Below, piece after piece: positions 17,347-27,858 of a stretch of DNA of 64,000 bases (positions are counted from its first letter, which is position 1; each line of letters begins with the position of its first letter). Both the position numbers and the translations under genes were made by a program. Source of the DNA: Planotetraspora silvatica (GTDB taxonomy: Bacteria; Actinomycetota; Actinomycetes; Streptosporangiales; Streptosporangiaceae); the NCBI RefSeq assembly GCF_016863315.1, contig NZ_BOOQ01000031.1, positions 1 to 64,000 on the forward strand. The letters are read 5' to 3'. The notes beneath the pieces are model-generated. The model was not told the DNA's origin. It worked only from the letters and a program-made list of their open reading frames with translations, and did not search any database.

Positions 17347-17360
17347 TGTGAGCGTTAACA
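17347..17360. promoter_or_regulatory. LacI-type operator copy 2, in front of the regulator gene
   Basis: TGTGAGCGTTAACA matches operator copy 1 at 12 of 14 positions. It lies 33 bp upstream of the regulator start codon, well placed for autoregulation of the lacI-araBDA operon. Confidence 0.6.
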
Positions 17361-17456
17361 ACCACCAGCGTCAAGAAGAGTTTTTATAACGTTCCGGTAA
17401 CGACGCCCCATAGACGGGCGATTACCCCCTTGTTACGGCGACGTTATCGGCGTCTA

Positions 17457-17484
17457 TTGACAGTGAGAATGTTAGCGATAACAC
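17457..17484 (+). promoter_or_regulatory. promoter of the sugar transporter operon with LacI-type operator copy 1
   Basis: TTGACA at 17457-17462 is followed after 16 bases by TAACAC. The perfect dyad TGTTA-GCGA-TAACA (17470-17483) overlaps the -10 element, so a bound LacI-family repressor would block RNA polymerase. The leader to the lipoprotein start is about 110 bases. Confidence 0.65.
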
Positions 17485-17600
17485 TACCGAACTCAGGGTC
17501 AGACGACTGACCGGGGCGGAGCTCTGCCTTCGCGGCCTCCTTCCGGGCCCGGCCGTCTCCTCGTGCCGCATCAGGCCACCCCCATGCGCAAGGAGAAAAA

Positions 17601-18734
17601 ATGAGATTTCGACGATTGGCGGCGGTGGTCCCCGCCGTGGCCCTTGCTGTGCTCGCCACGGCGTGTGGCTCGAGCGAGAAGACGGTGGACACCGAGGCCA
17701 CGTCCGGAAGCACCGCCGGCGCCCTCGTGGGCGTCACGATGCCGACCAAGTCCTCGGAGCGGTGGATCCACGACGGCGACAACGTCAAGGCGGGGCTGGA
17801 GAAGCTCGGCTACAAGGTCGACCTGCAGTACGCGGAGAACGACATCCCGACTCAGGTCAACCAGATCGAGAACCAGATCACCAAGGGCGCCAAGCTTCTG
17901 ATCATCGCCTCGATCGACGGCACCGCGATCACCACGCAGCTGCAGGAGGCCGCGGACAAGAAGATCCCGGTCATCGCCTATGACCGGTTGATCCGCAACA
18001 GCCCGAACGTCGACTACTACGCGACGTTCGACAACTTCAAGGTCGGCGTCCAGCAGGCCACCTCGCTGCTGGTCGGCCTGAAGCTGAAGAACGAGGACGG
18101 CACGGACGGCTCCGCGAAGGGGCCCTTCAACATCGAGCTGTTCGGCGGCTCCCCCGACGACAACAACGCGACGTTCTTCTTCAACGGCGCCATGTCGGTG
18201 CTCCAGCCGCTGATCGACAACAAGACGCTCGTCGTGAAGAGCGGCCAGACGGACTTCAAGACCGTCGCCATCCTCCGGTGGGACCCCGCCACGGCGCAAA
18301 AGCGCATGGAGGACCTGCTCACCAAGACCTACAGTGGCGGCGACGCCAAGGTCGACGGTGTCCTGTCCCCCTACGACGGCCTGTCGATCGGCATCCTGTC
18401 GGCGCTGAAGAGCAACGGCTACGGAACGGCCGACCAGCCGTACCCGATCGTCACCGGCCAGGACGCGGAACTCGCCTCGGTCAAGTCGATCATCGCAGGT
18501 GAGCAGTACTCCACCATTTACAAGGACACCCGCCAGCTGGCGGACGTTACGGTCAAGATGGCGGATAGCGTACTCAAGGGTGCCAAGCCCGAAGTCAACA
18601 ACACCAAGGACTACGACAACGGCAACAAGGTCGTCCCGTCGTACCTGCTGGAGCCGGTGATCGTTAACAAGACGAACTACCAGAAGGAAGTCGTCGACAC
18701 CGGTTACTACACCCAGGCCCAGCTCGGCGGCTGA
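17601..18734 (+). CDS. chvE: ChvE-type sugar ABC transporter substrate-binding lipoprotein
   Basis: A 377-residue extracellular sugar-binding lipoprotein. A signal peptide ([17 protein letters not shown]) ends in the lipobox LATAC, so mature Cys22 is lipidated. The mature domain reads [18 protein letters not shown], then [20 protein letters not shown] and [20 protein letters not shown], typical of ChvE/multiple-monosaccharide binding proteins that accept L-arabinose, xylose, glucose or galactose. AAGGAGA precedes the ATG. Next to araBDA, L-arabinose is the likely ligand. A hairpin between this gene and the ATPase gene probably gives it higher mRNA levels. Confidence 0.92.
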   Translation: MRFRRLAAVVPAVALAVLATACGSSEKTVDTEATSGSTAGALVGVTMPTKSSERWIHDGDNVKAGLEKLGYKVDLQYAENDIPTQVNQIENQITKGAKLLIIASIDGTAITTQLQEAADKKIPVIAYDRLIRNSPNVDYYATFDNFKVGVQQATSLLVGLKLKNEDGTDGSAKGPFNIELFGGSPDDNNATFFFNGAMSVLQPLIDNKTLVVKSGQTDFKTVAILRWDPATAQKRMEDLLTKTYSGGDAKVDGVLSPYDGLSIGILSALKSNGYGTADQPYPIVTGQDAELASVKSIIAGEQYSTIYKDTRQLADVTVKMADSVLKGAKPEVNNTKDYDNGNKVVPSYLLEPVIVNKTNYQKEVVDTGYYTQAQLGG

Positions 18735-18743
18735 CCCCCGTAT

Positions 18744-18776
18744 GAGGTGCGGCCCTGAAGAACGGGGCCGCGCCTC
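18744..18776 (+). terminator. intercistronic hairpin (partial terminator or mRNA stabiliser)
   Basis: GAGGTGCGGCCC pairs with GGGCCGCGCCTC in a 12-bp stem containing one G-T pair, with a loop of about nine bases, 10 bp after the binding-protein stop. Such hairpins after the first gene of sugar ABC operons commonly protect or terminate part of the transcript so that more binding protein than membrane complex is made. Confidence 0.6.
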
Positions 18777-18808
18777 CTCCACAGCTCACCGAGAGGCCAT
18801 GAGCGAGA

Positions 18809-20338
18809 ATGACCGATGACATCCTGCGGATGCGCGGGATCACCAAGACGTTCCCCGGAGTCAAGGCGCTCCAGGACGTGAACCTGTCCGTGCGGCGGGG
18901 CGAGATCCACGCCATCTGCGGGGAGAACGGCGCCGGCAAGTCGACCCTCATGAAGGTCCTGTCCGGGGTCTACCCCCACGGGTCCTACGAGGGCGAGATC
19001 TCCTTCGACGGAGAGCCCTGCCGGTTCGCCGACATCCGGGACAGCGAGCACCGCGGGATCGTCATCATCCACCAGGAGCTGGCGCTGTGCCCGCAACTGT
19101 CGATCGCGGAGAACATCTTCCTGGGTAACGAGCAGGCCACGCGTGGTCTGATCGACTGGAACCGCACCAACGCCGAGGCCTCCGAGCTGCTGAGCCGGGT
19201 CGGCCTGCACGAGAACCCGGTGACCACGATCTCCGACATCGGAGTCGGCAAGCAGCAGCTCGTGGAGATCGCCAAGGCGCTGGCCAAGAAGGTGCGGCTG
19301 CTCATCCTGGACGAGCCCACGGCCGCGCTGAACGACGAGGACTCCGAGCACCTGCTCGACCTGCTGCGCGGGCTGCGTGACGAGGGGATCACCTGCGTGA
19401 TCATCTCGCACAAGCTCAACGAGGTCATGGCGATCGCCGACTCGATCACGATCCTGCGCGACGGACGGTCGATCGAGTCGCTCGACATGGCGACCGACGA
19501 GGTCACCGAGGACCGCATCATCTCCGGGATGGTCGGCCGCGCCCTCGAGAACCGCTTCCCTCCGCACGAGCCGCAGATCGGCGAGGAGGCGCTGCGGATC
19601 GAGAACTGGACGGTCCACAGCCCGACCCAGCGGGGCCGGGAGGTCGTCAGCGACGTCAACCTCACGCTGCGCAAGGGCGAGATCGTCGGCCTCGCCGGCC
19701 TCATGGGCGCCGGCCGCACCGAACTCGCGATGAGCGTCTTCGGCCGCACCTACGGCACCAACATCTCCGGCCGCCTCTTCAAGGAAGGGCGGCCGATCGA
19801 GGCGCGCACGGTGCGCGAGGCGATCAGCAACGGCATCGCGTACGCCACCGAGGACCGCAAGCGGTACGGCCTCAACCTGATCGAGGACATCAAGCGCAAC
19901 GTCTCCGCGGCGGCGTTGTCGAAGCTCGCCCGGCGGGGCTGGGTCAACGACAACGAGGAATACCGCGTCGCCGACGAGTACCGCGCCAGCATGAACATCA
20001 AGGCGCCCAGCGTCTCGAGCGTCACCGGCAAGCTGAGCGGCGGCAACCAGCAGAAGGTCGTCCTGGCCAAGTGGATCTTCACTGACGCGGACGTCCTCAT
20101 CCTGGACGAGCCGACCCGGGGCATCGACGTCGGCGCCAAGTACGAGATCTATACGATCATCAACCGCCTCGCCGACTCCGGCAAGGCCATCCTCGTCATT
20201 TCGTCTGAACTGCCGGAGCTGCTGGGTCTGTGCGACCGGATCTACGCGCTGTCGGCCGGCCGGATCACCGGTGAAGTCCAGCGCAGCGACGCGACGCAGG
20301 AACGGATCATGCAGTACATGACGAAGGGACTGGACTAG
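18809..20338 (+). CDS. mmsA: sugar ABC transporter ATP-binding protein (MmsA/GguA)
   Basis: A 509-residue duplicated ABC ATPase. Domain 1 has Walker [10 protein letters not shown] at about residue 40, a degenerate signature [13 protein letters not shown] and Walker [12 protein letters not shown]. Domain 2 has a degenerate Walker [11 protein letters not shown], the signature [14 protein letters not shown] and Walker [13 protein letters not shown]. This asymmetry is normal for the CUT2 carbohydrate class. It energises uptake together with ChvE and the permease from the adjacent genes; five bases separate its stop from the permease start. Confidence 0.95.
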   Translation: MTDDILRMRGITKTFPGVKALQDVNLSVRRGEIHAICGENGAGKSTLMKVLSGVYPHGSYEGEISFDGEPCRFADIRDSEHRGIVIIHQELALCPQLSIAENIFLGNEQATRGLIDWNRTNAEASELLSRVGLHENPVTTISDIGVGKQQLVEIAKALAKKVRLLILDEPTAALNDEDSEHLLDLLRGLRDEGITCVIISHKLNEVMAIADSITILRDGRSIESLDMATDEVTEDRIISGMVGRALENRFPPHEPQIGEEALRIENWTVHSPTQRGREVVSDVNLTLRKGEIVGLAGLMGAGRTELAMSVFGRTYGTNISGRLFKEGRPIEARTVREAISNGIAYATEDRKRYGLNLIEDIKRNVSAAALSKLARRGWVNDNEEYRVADEYRASMNIKAPSVSSVTGKLSGGNQQKVVLAKWIFTDADVLILDEPTRGIDVGAKYEIYTIINRLADSGKAILVISSELPELLGLCDRIYALSAGRITGEVQRSDATQERIMQYMTKGLD

Positions 20339-20343
20339 ATCCG

Positions 20344-21603
20344 ATGAGCAGCACCTCCCCCTCTGACGCGGCCCTCGCGCCCGGCGCGAAGGACACGCCC
20401 GCACCGGGCACGCCCGGCAGGTCCTCCGGCTTGTCGATCAACGTACGGCAGAGCGGCATCTACATCGCCTTCGCGCTGATCGTGGTGCTGTTCACGATTC
20501 TCACCGACGGGGCGCTGCTCCAGCCGCAGAACATCTCGAACATCATCGTTCAGAACTCCTACATCCTGATCCTGTCGATCGGGATGATCCTGATCATCAT
20601 CGCCGGCCACATCGACCTGTCGGTCGGCTCGGTCGTCGCGGTCACCGGCGCCATCGCCGCCGTCCTGATGGTCAACTACGGAGTGCCCTGGCCGCTCGCC
20701 CTGCTGATCACGCTGATCGCGGGTGCGCTGATCGGCGCCTGGCAGGGCTACTGGATCGCCTACTTCGGCATCCCGGCCTTCATCGTCACGCTCGCCGGCA
20801 TGCTGCTGTTCCGCGCGCTCACCCTGACCGTGCTGGGCAACCAGGGCATCGGCCCGTTCCCCGACGCCGTCCGCACCCTGTCGAACGGCTTCACCGACGG
20901 TTACTTCGGCAACATCGGCCTCGGCCCCCTGGGCGGCGCCGACCTGTTCAGCATCCTGCTCGGCATCGTGGCGGTCGCGGGCATGGCGATCGCCCAGTGG
21001 CGCACCCGCGCGGCTCGGATGGGCTACCGCCAGGCCGTCGACTCGCTCCCGATGTTCCTGCTCAAGATCGTCCTGGCCGCCGCGGTCATCCTCTTCGTGA
21101 TCGTGCAGCTCGCCCGGTTCAAGAACCTGCCCTGGGTGCTCGTGCTGCTGGCGGCGCTCGTCCTGGGCTACTCGCTGGTGACCAACCGGGCCGTGTTCGG
21201 CCGGCGGATCTACGCCATCGGCGGCAACCTGCAGGCCGCGCTCCTGTCCGGCATCAAGGTCAAGTCGGTCATCTTCTGGATCTTCGTCAACATGGGGGTC
21301 CTGTCCGCGATCGCCGGCATCATCTTCGCCGGCCGTCTCAACCAGGCGGGCCCGACCGCGGGCAACTCCTTCGAGCTCGACGCGATCGCGGCGGCGTTCA
21401 TCGGCGGCGCGGCCGTCCAGGGCGGCGTCGGCAAGGTGGTCGGAGCGGTCACCGGCGGCCTGATCATGGGCGTCATCAACAACGGCATGTCCCTCATCGG
21501 CTCGCCGAGTGAGCGGGTCATGCTCGTGAAGGGCGCCGTCCTGCTGGCCGCGGTCGCCTTCGACGTGTGGACCAAGCGCCGGGCGGCGTCGGCCTCGCGC
21601 TGA
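20344..21603 (+). CDS. mmsB: sugar ABC transporter permease (MmsB/GguB)
   Basis: A 419-residue CUT2 permease with about ten or more hydrophobic helices. After a cytoplasmic Ser/Pro-rich tail of about 30 residues come IYIAFALIVVLFTILTDGAL and the diagnostic GHIDLSVGSVVAVTGAIAAV. The C-terminal region has RLNQAGPTAGNSFELDAIAA and GGAAVQGGVGKVVGAVTGGL, the conserved cytoplasmic coupling region. It forms the membrane channel for the sugar bound by ChvE. Last gene of the operon, followed by a strong hairpin. Confidence 0.94.
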   Translation: MSSTSPSDAALAPGAKDTPAPGTPGRSSGLSINVRQSGIYIAFALIVVLFTILTDGALLQPQNISNIIVQNSYILILSIGMILIIIAGHIDLSVGSVVAVTGAIAAVLMVNYGVPWPLALLITLIAGALIGAWQGYWIAYFGIPAFIVTLAGMLLFRALTLTVLGNQGIGPFPDAVRTLSNGFTDGYFGNIGLGPLGGADLFSILLGIVAVAGMAIAQWRTRAARMGYRQAVDSLPMFLLKIVLAAAVILFVIVQLARFKNLPWVLVLLAALVLGYSLVTNRAVFGRRIYAIGGNLQAALLSGIKVKSVIFWIFVNMGVLSAIAGIIFAGRLNQAGPTAGNSFELDAIAAAFIGGAAVQGGVGKVVGAVTGGLIMGVINNGMSLIGSPSERVMLVKGAVLLAAVAFDVWTKRRAASASR

Positions 21604-21617
21604 CCCCCGGATACGTC

Positions 21618-21671
21618 AGCGGCCGGGCCGCATCTGGAGGTGATCACGCCTCGACATGCGGCCCGGCCGCT
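21618..21671. terminator. bidirectional hairpin terminator
   Basis: AGCGGCCGGGCCGCAT and its exact complement form a perfect 16-bp stem, with an inner GAGG/CCTC pairing in the loop. It sits between the converging sugar permease and ClpX-like genes and can stop transcription from both sides. Confidence 0.8.
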
Positions 21672-21692
21672 TTCGCGCTACAGCCGGGTCCG

Positions 21693-22967
<1,275 letters not shown>

Positions 22968-22999
22968 TCGGGGAACGCCTCCTCAGCGATCGTGCGGGG

Positions 23000-24211
23000 T
23001 CAGAGGGTGGCGGGGAGCGACGTCAGCCGCCACGTCCCCGGGTCGAGGGCGCGCACGTCGTCGGCGGCGCCGACCGGTGCCAGAGCGGGGAAACGGCGCA
23101 GCAGCGACGTGAGCGCGACCTCGGTCTGCACCCGGGCCAGGGACGCCCCGAGGCAGAAGTGCGGGCCGTGCGAGAAGCCCAGATGGCCCGCCGATCCCGC
23201 CGTCCGGCCGACATCGAGCCGGTCGGGGTCGGTGAACGCGCGCGGATCGCGGTTGGCGGACGCGACCGCGGCGGTCACGGCGTCACCCTTCTGGATCCGG
23301 GTGCCGTGCAACTCGACGTCCTCCCGCGCGAAGCGCGGTATCGCCAGCAACGCGGGACCGCACCAGCGCATGAGCTCCTCGACGGCGCGCGGCATGAGCG
23401 CGGGATCCTCGCGCAGCGCGGCGAGCTGCCCGGGGTGGTGCAGCAGGGCGTGCACGGCGTTGGCGATGAGGTTGGCCGGGGTCTGACCGGCCAGGACCAG
23501 ATTCCAGACGAGCGTCACCAACTCGGTCTCGCTGAGGCGGTCCCCGTCCTCGGCCTGAGCACGGAGAAGGTCCGACAGCAGGTCGTCGGCGGGTTCTTCA
23601 CGCCGGCGTGCGATCGCCGCCTTGGCGCCCTCGATGATGCCAGGGACGGCCGAGGCGAAGCCCTGACCCGAGGCCGCCACGATCGTGGCGCCGTACTCGC
23701 GCCAGCGGGGACGGTCGGGCCCGGGTATGCCGACCAGTTCGCAGATGACGTCCATCGGCAACGACCGCGCGAAGTGCAGCAGCAGGTCCACCGCACCGTC
23801 CTCGGCGTGGCCGGGGAGGTCGTCGAGCAGGGCGTCGACGATCGGCTCGATCCGCGGCCGGAACTCCGTGGCGCGGCGTGCCGTGAACGCGGGGACGACC
23901 AGCCTGCGCAGCCGCAGATGCTCCTCCGCGTTCATCTCGGCCATCGACCGCATGTACGGCAGGCAGTCGCCGGGCACGTCGGGACGGATGAAACTACTCG
24001 AGTTCAGCTCGAACCGGGGGTCGGCCAGCAGCGCACGGGCGTCCTCGTGCCGCGTCACGGCCCACATCCCGCCGAATCCGGGGGCCGACAGACGCGCGAT
24101 CGGCGACCGCTCCCTGGCGTTCCCGTACGCGGTGAAGGGATCTCGCATCACCTCGATGTCCGACAGGTCGATCTCGGGGACACCGCTCACCGTCTGGCTG
24201 ACACCGGCCAT
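23000..24211 (-). CDS. cytochrome P450
   Basis: A 403-residue class I bacterial P450. The ExxR motif is in AVEELMRWCG, and the heme-thiolate loop is GFSHGPHFCLGASLARV with the axial Cys at about residue 351. The I-helix reads LVLAGQTPANLIANAV, so the usual acid-alcohol pair (AGxET or AGxDT) is replaced by Thr-Pro, which is unusual. A monooxygenase needing ferredoxin and reductase is expected; neither is adjacent. It is divergent from a TetR-type regulator and followed by the ClpX paralogue. ATG at 24211. Confidence 0.92.
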   Translation of the reverse strand: MAGVSQTVSGVPEIDLSDIEVMRDPFTAYGNARERSPIARLSAPGFGGMWAVTRHEDARALLADPRFELNSSSFIRPDVPGDCLPYMRSMAEMNAEEHLRLRRLVVPAFTARRATEFRPRIEPIVDALLDDLPGHAEDGAVDLLLHFARSLPMDVICELVGIPGPDRPRWREYGATIVAASGQGFASAVPGIIEGAKAAIARRREEPADDLLSDLLRAQAEDGDRLSETELVTLVWNLVLAGQTPANLIANAVHALLHHPGQLAALREDPALMPRAVEELMRWCGPALLAIPRFAREDVELHGTRIQKGDAVTAAVASANRDPRAFTDPDRLDVGRTAGSAGHLGFSHGPHFCLGASLARVQTEVALTSLLRRFPALAPVGAADDVRALDPGTWRLTSLPATL

Positions 24212-24222
24212 GGACGCTCCAT

Positions 24223-24262
24223 CATTCGAATGGTGTGATCAGATGATCTCATCATGTGAATG
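24223..24262. promoter_or_regulatory. operator region between P450 and TetR genes
   Basis: Three overlapping symmetry elements are packed here: the palindrome CATTCGAATG (24223-24232), the dyad GATGA-TC-TCATC (24242-24253) and a half-site GTGAATG at the right. This is the only gap between the divergent genes and is the expected binding place of the TetR regulator. Confidence 0.5.
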
Positions 24263-24313
24263 GTCACGGTATCTTGCTCCGGGACGAACGGCAACGCCGC
24301 GACAAGGGGGATC

Positions 24314-25384
24314 ATGAGCCGGCTCACCAGGGCGGAGACACAGGAGCGCAACCGCGCCAGGGTGCTGGACGCCGCGAGGGCCGAGTTCACCGAGCGGGGC
24401 TTCCGCGACGCCAAGATCGACCGCATCGCCGAACGGGCCGAGCTCACCCGCGGCGCGGTGTACTCCAACTTCCCCGGCAAGCGGGCCCTCTACTTCGCCG
24501 TGCTGGCCGACCTGGCCGAACGGACACCCGAACCGTCACATCCCGAGCCCGGCCGTACGGCCAGGGAGGCGCTCGGCGCGTTCGCCCGCGCCTGGGTGAC
24601 CCGGCTCCCCCTCGCCACGGACGCCGAGCACGGCATGGCCGGGCTCGGCAGGGACCTGATGCCCGAGGTGCTCGCCGACGAACGCATCCGGCGTCCGTTC
24701 GCGCAGCTCATGATGCTCGACGCGATCCTGCTCGGCCTCGCCCTCGAACGGCTGGGCCCGAGGACGCCCGGCGGCCGCCTGGTGCGCACCGCGGAGGTCG
24801 CGCTCACGACCCTGCACGGCGCGAGCCAGATGGCCGCCGCCGCGCCCGGTTTCGTGGAGCCCTTCAACGTCGTGAGCGCCTGCGAGCAACTCGCGGACCT
24901 CGACCTGGGCGACCGGTGGCCGCCCCCGGCCATGGTCCCGCCCATCCGCGCGACGGACGAGGCGTGGTCGCCGCCGCCGGCGTCCGACCTGGTCAGGGAC
25001 GAACCCGCCCGCCTCACCGGAGACGGCGTGGTGACGGTCCTCGGCCTGCACCGGCTCTCCGCCGTCGAGGACGCGGTCCGCGCCGCGCCGGCGGGGGCGG
25101 ACGTCACCGCCGTCCTCGTGACGAGCTCGCCCGGCGAGCTGGGGCAGCTGGCCCGGCTCGCCATCGCCGACTTCCGCGTGTGCCTGCACCAGGCCTTCCC
25201 GATGGCGGCGTGGCCACGCGTGCAGGTCGTGTGCGACGAGACGGGCGCCCTCGCCGAGGCGGCCGGCGTCCCCGCGATCAGCGACGGGACCGAGACCGCC
25301 GTCCGCGTCGAGGCGGGCCGGATCGTCGCCCGCGCCGAGGGCTTCGGCGCGGGTCACGCGGCGGCCTCGATCACACGCGGCTAG
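24314..25384 (+). CDS. oversized TetR-family regulator with extra C-terminal domain
   Basis: A 356-residue protein, about 150 longer than typical TetR proteins. Residues 8-55 form the TetR HTH (ARAEFTERGFRDAKIDRIAE, then LTRGAVYSNFPGK), followed by a helical ligand domain to about residue 210. Residues about 235-350 form an added alpha/beta segment: VVTVLGLHRL, ADVTAVLVTSSPGELGQLA, WPRVQVVCDETGALAEAAGV, TAVRVEAGRIVARAEG. The strand order and the DETGALAEAAGV phrase recall peroxiredoxin/thioredoxin-fold proteins, but no redox Cys pair is present. Divergent from the P450 and probably its regulator. ATG at 24314 follows AAGGGGG. Confidence 0.8.
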   Translation: MSRLTRAETQERNRARVLDAARAEFTERGFRDAKIDRIAERAELTRGAVYSNFPGKRALYFAVLADLAERTPEPSHPEPGRTAREALGAFARAWVTRLPLATDAEHGMAGLGRDLMPEVLADERIRRPFAQLMMLDAILLGLALERLGPRTPGGRLVRTAEVALTTLHGASQMAAAAPGFVEPFNVVSACEQLADLDLGDRWPPPAMVPPIRATDEAWSPPPASDLVRDEPARLTGDGVVTVLGLHRLSAVEDAVRAAPAGADVTAVLVTSSPGELGQLARLAIADFRVCLHQAFPMAAWPRVQVVCDETGALAEAAGVPAISDGTETAVRVEAGRIVARAEGFGAGHAAASITRG

Positions 25385-25392
25385 AACACCGG

Positions 25393-26142
25393 TTAGCCGG
25401 CCAGCTTCTTCATCGACGAGACCGACCAGGTCAGCGTCAGAGCGCCGAGGGCCAGCGTGAGGCCGAAGGCGAGCGGGATCGAGCCGTCGGTGAAGTCGCC
25501 GGCGAACAGTGAGCGGCCCGCCTCGACCGCGTGGTAGAGCGGGTTGAAGTGGGCGACCGTCTGCATCCAGTGCGGGGCCAGCGACATCGGCAACATGATG
25601 CCGGTGAGCAGGATCAGCGGCAGCGCGAAGAACTGCATGATCTGGCTCATCCCGTTCTCGTCCCGCAGCGCGAGCGCCAGGCCGTACGAGAGCCCGGAGG
25701 CGAGCAGGCCGGTGGCCGCCATGAGCACGAGCATGACGAGCACCCCGGGAGCGCTGGCCCGCATGCCCATCAGGAAGGCCAGGCCGATCACGAGAAGCGC
25801 CTGGACGACCAGCACGAGCATGTCGCGCATGGTGCGGCCCAGCACGATCGCCGGTCGCCAGGCGGGGCTGACCGCCAGCCGTTCGAGATAGCCGTTGCGA
25901 ATCTCATTGATCATGCCGAAGCCCACGAACAACGATCCGAACAGGGCGATCATCATCAGCACGCCCGGCGTGAAGAGCCGGAGCGTGTCGCCCATCGTGC
26001 CGCCGACGGTGGTGTTGGCCACGAGCGGCGCGAACAGCAACAGGTAGAGGATCGGCTGGAGGATGCCGAACAGCGGCCACACCGGATTGCGCAGGGTGAG
26101 CTTGAGCTCGTAGCCGAGGAACAACATCGTGTGTCGGAACAT
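25393..26142 (-). CDS. ABC-2 type export permease (DrrB-like)
   Basis: A 249-residue membrane protein with six hydrophobic helices. It begins MFRHTMLFLGYELKLTLRNP and continues with LFGILQPILYLLLFAPLVAN; the conserved loop INEIRNGYLERLAVSPAWR is typical of DrrB/ABC-2 permeases for drugs or lipids. It pairs with the ATPase gene 36 bp upstream. Expected role: efflux of a hydrophobic compound across the cytoplasmic membrane. The 3' end converges on the TetR gene only 8 bp away. Confidence 0.9.
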   Translation of the reverse strand: MFRHTMLFLGYELKLTLRNPVWPLFGILQPILYLLLFAPLVANTTVGGTMGDTLRLFTPGVLMMIALFGSLFVGFGMINEIRNGYLERLAVSPAWRPAIVLGRTMRDMLVLVVQALLVIGLAFLMGMRASAPGVLVMLVLMAATGLLASGLSYGLALALRDENGMSQIMQFFALPLILLTGIMLPMSLAPHWMQTVAHFNPLYHAVEAGRSLFAGDFTDGSIPLAFGLTLALGALTLTWSVSSMKKLAG

Positions 26143-26178
26143 GGGGGTCCTATCGGTTCTTGGCCGGGTCCTGAGGTC

Positions 26179-27144
26179 TCAGTCGGCGTCGCGGAGGGAT
26201 CGGCCGGTGTGACGGAGGAAGACGTCGTCGAGCGTCGCCCGGTCGAGGGAGATGGACTGGATGCCGAGCCCGCCGGCCTCCAGGGCGCGCAGCAGGTGCG
26301 GAAGGTTGTGCTCACCGTCGTCGACGTAGACGCGCAACGTCTCGTCCTCGGTGCGCACCTCCTTCACGTACGGCTCGGCGGACAGGAGCGCCTGGGCCGG
26401 CTCGTTCGCGGCGTCTCCCAGCCTGAGCGTGACGACGTCGCCCGCGATCTCCTTCTTCAGGTCGTCGGGCCTGCCCTCGGCGACGACCAGGCCGTGGTCG
26501 ATGATGACCAGCCGGTCGCAGAGCGCGTCGGCCTCCTCCAGGTAGTGGGTGGTCAACAACACGCTGGTCCCCTGCTTGCGCAGCGCGCGGACCTCGTCCC
26601 AGAGGTTGGCGCGGTTCTGCGGGTCGAGGCCGGTGGTCGGCTCGTCGAGGAAGAACAGCGGCGGCCGGTTCACGAGCCCGATGGCGAGGGCGAAACGGCG
26701 CTTCTGGCCACCGGAGAGCGTCTTGATCGGCCGGTCGGCGAACTCGGTCAGGCTGAAGGAGGTGAGCAGTTCCTCGCTGCGGGACTCCGCCTGCTTGCGG
26801 GACATGCCGCCGAGCCGCGCGGCGAGGACCAGTCCGTCCCGTCCCGGGGCGTTCTCGTCCACGCCGCCGGCCTGACCGACGTAGCCGATGTTCTCCCGCA
26901 CCTTGCCGGGCTCCTTGGCCACGTCGTGGCCCGCGACGGTGGCGGTCCCCGCGGTGGGCGGGATGAGAGTGGCGAGCATCCTGATCGTGGTGGTCTTGCC
27001 CGCGCCGTTCGGGCCGAGCACGGCGAAGATCTGCCCCGCCTCGACCTCCAGGTCGACGCCCCTGACCGCCTCGACCTGCTCGGTCTTGCCGCGTCCTCGT
27101 TTGGCGGTGAACGTCTTGCGCAACCCGTGCGCTTCGATGATCAC
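26179..27144 (-). CDS. ABC exporter ATP-binding protein (DrrA-like)
   Basis: A 321-residue ABC ATPase of the daunorubicin-resistance DrrA group. Walker A GPNGAGKTTT near residue 44, signature TLSGGQKRRFALAIGLV, Walker B PPLFFLDEPTTGLDP and the switch His in LLTTHYLEEADALCDRL. The C-terminal extension (DVVTLRLGD, then GIQSISLDRATLDDVFLRHT) is the regulatory domain typical of DrrA. The start is GTG at 27144 (begins IIEAHGLRKTF), preceded by GAGAGG. It energises the permease encoded downstream. Confidence 0.93.
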   Translation of the reverse strand: MIIEAHGLRKTFTAKRGRGKTEQVEAVRGVDLEVEAGQIFAVLGPNGAGKTTTIRMLATLIPPTAGTATVAGHDVAKEPGKVRENIGYVGQAGGVDENAPGRDGLVLAARLGGMSRKQAESRSEELLTSFSLTEFADRPIKTLSGGQKRRFALAIGLVNRPPLFFLDEPTTGLDPQNRANLWDEVRALRKQGTSVLLTTHYLEEADALCDRLVIIDHGLVVAEGRPDDLKKEIAGDVVTLRLGDAANEPAQALLSAEPYVKEVRTEDETLRVYVDDGEHNLPHLLRALEAGGLGIQSISLDRATLDDVFLRHTGRSLRDAD

Positions 27145-27363
27145 TGGTTCCTCTCCGTTCTGAGAGCCCTCATGCCGTCGGCCGTGCCGACGGGCGGAGG
27201 GGCGAAATGGGCGGTGGCCGGCACCTGAATGTGGGCCCGGGCCGGCCGGCCGAGCCAAGTCTGGAGCCTCCGGCAGAGGAAGAGTCAACCGAATTAAGGA
27301 TGATCCGTCATGGAATCGCGGGGCCCCGGCAGTGCCTCCGAGCATACGACGTACCCTAAACTT

Positions 27364-27406
27364 CCTTAAACTTCCCTCATGTGCAATCCTTTGAGGGAAG
27401 TTAAGG
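27364..27406. promoter_or_regulatory. inverted repeat operator of the HTH-hydrolase-DUF4180 operon
   Basis: CCTTAAACTTCCCTCA (27364-27379) and TGAGGGAAGTTAAGG (27392-27406) are complementary except for one extra base. Another partial copy, CCTAAACTTCC, directly precedes the left arm. The right arm ends 11 bp before the HTH start codon, so a bound protein would occlude ribosome or polymerase access; autoregulation is likely. Confidence 0.65.
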
Positions 27407-27417
27407 GATAAGGGGAT

Positions 27418-27858
27418 GTGACGGTGCCCGATCAGCTCTATTCGGTGGACCAGGTGGCCGATCTTCTGGGCCTCCACGTGAAGACCGTTCGCGGCTACGT
27501 CCGCGACGGGCGGTTGACGGCGGTCCGCATCGGCAGGCAGTACCGGATCGCCCGCGAGGACCTGGAGGCGTTCACCGGACATCCGGTGCCCAAGCCCGCC
27601 CGGGAGGACGCGCCTCGTCACCGGCGCACCGAGGTCACCAGCATCGTGCAGGTCGACGCCGTGGACAGGGCCACGATGGACCGTCTGAGCACCTTGATCA
27701 CGGCTTCCGTCTCCCATCCCCACGACGGCGGACGCCTGCACGCCGAGATCGTCTACGACGAGGAGAGGGCCGGCATGAAGATCATCCTGTTGGGAGACCC
27801 CGGCACCACCGCGGATCTGCTCAAAATCATCGATGTCATCGTGGGAGAGCGGCCATGA
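27418..27858 (+). CDS. excisionase/MerR-like HTH protein with unknown C-terminal domain
   Basis: A 146-residue protein. Residues 5-55 are a winged helix of the HTH_17/excisionase type (YSVDQVADLLGLHVKTVRGY, then LTAVRIGRQYRIAREDLEAF). Residues about 70-146 form a small alpha/beta domain (EVTSIVQVDAVDRATMDRLS, then GMKIILLGDPGTTADLLKII) that I do not recognise. It starts the operon with the alpha/beta hydrolase and DUF4180 genes, overlapping the former (ATGA). A repressor that senses something handled by the hydrolase is a reasonable guess. GTG start after AAGGGGAT. Confidence 0.8.
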   Translation: MTVPDQLYSVDQVADLLGLHVKTVRGYVRDGRLTAVRIGRQYRIAREDLEAFTGHPVPKPAREDAPRHRRTEVTSIVQVDAVDRATMDRLSTLITASVSHPHDGGRLHAEIVYDEERAGMKIILLGDPGTTADLLKIIDVIVGERP

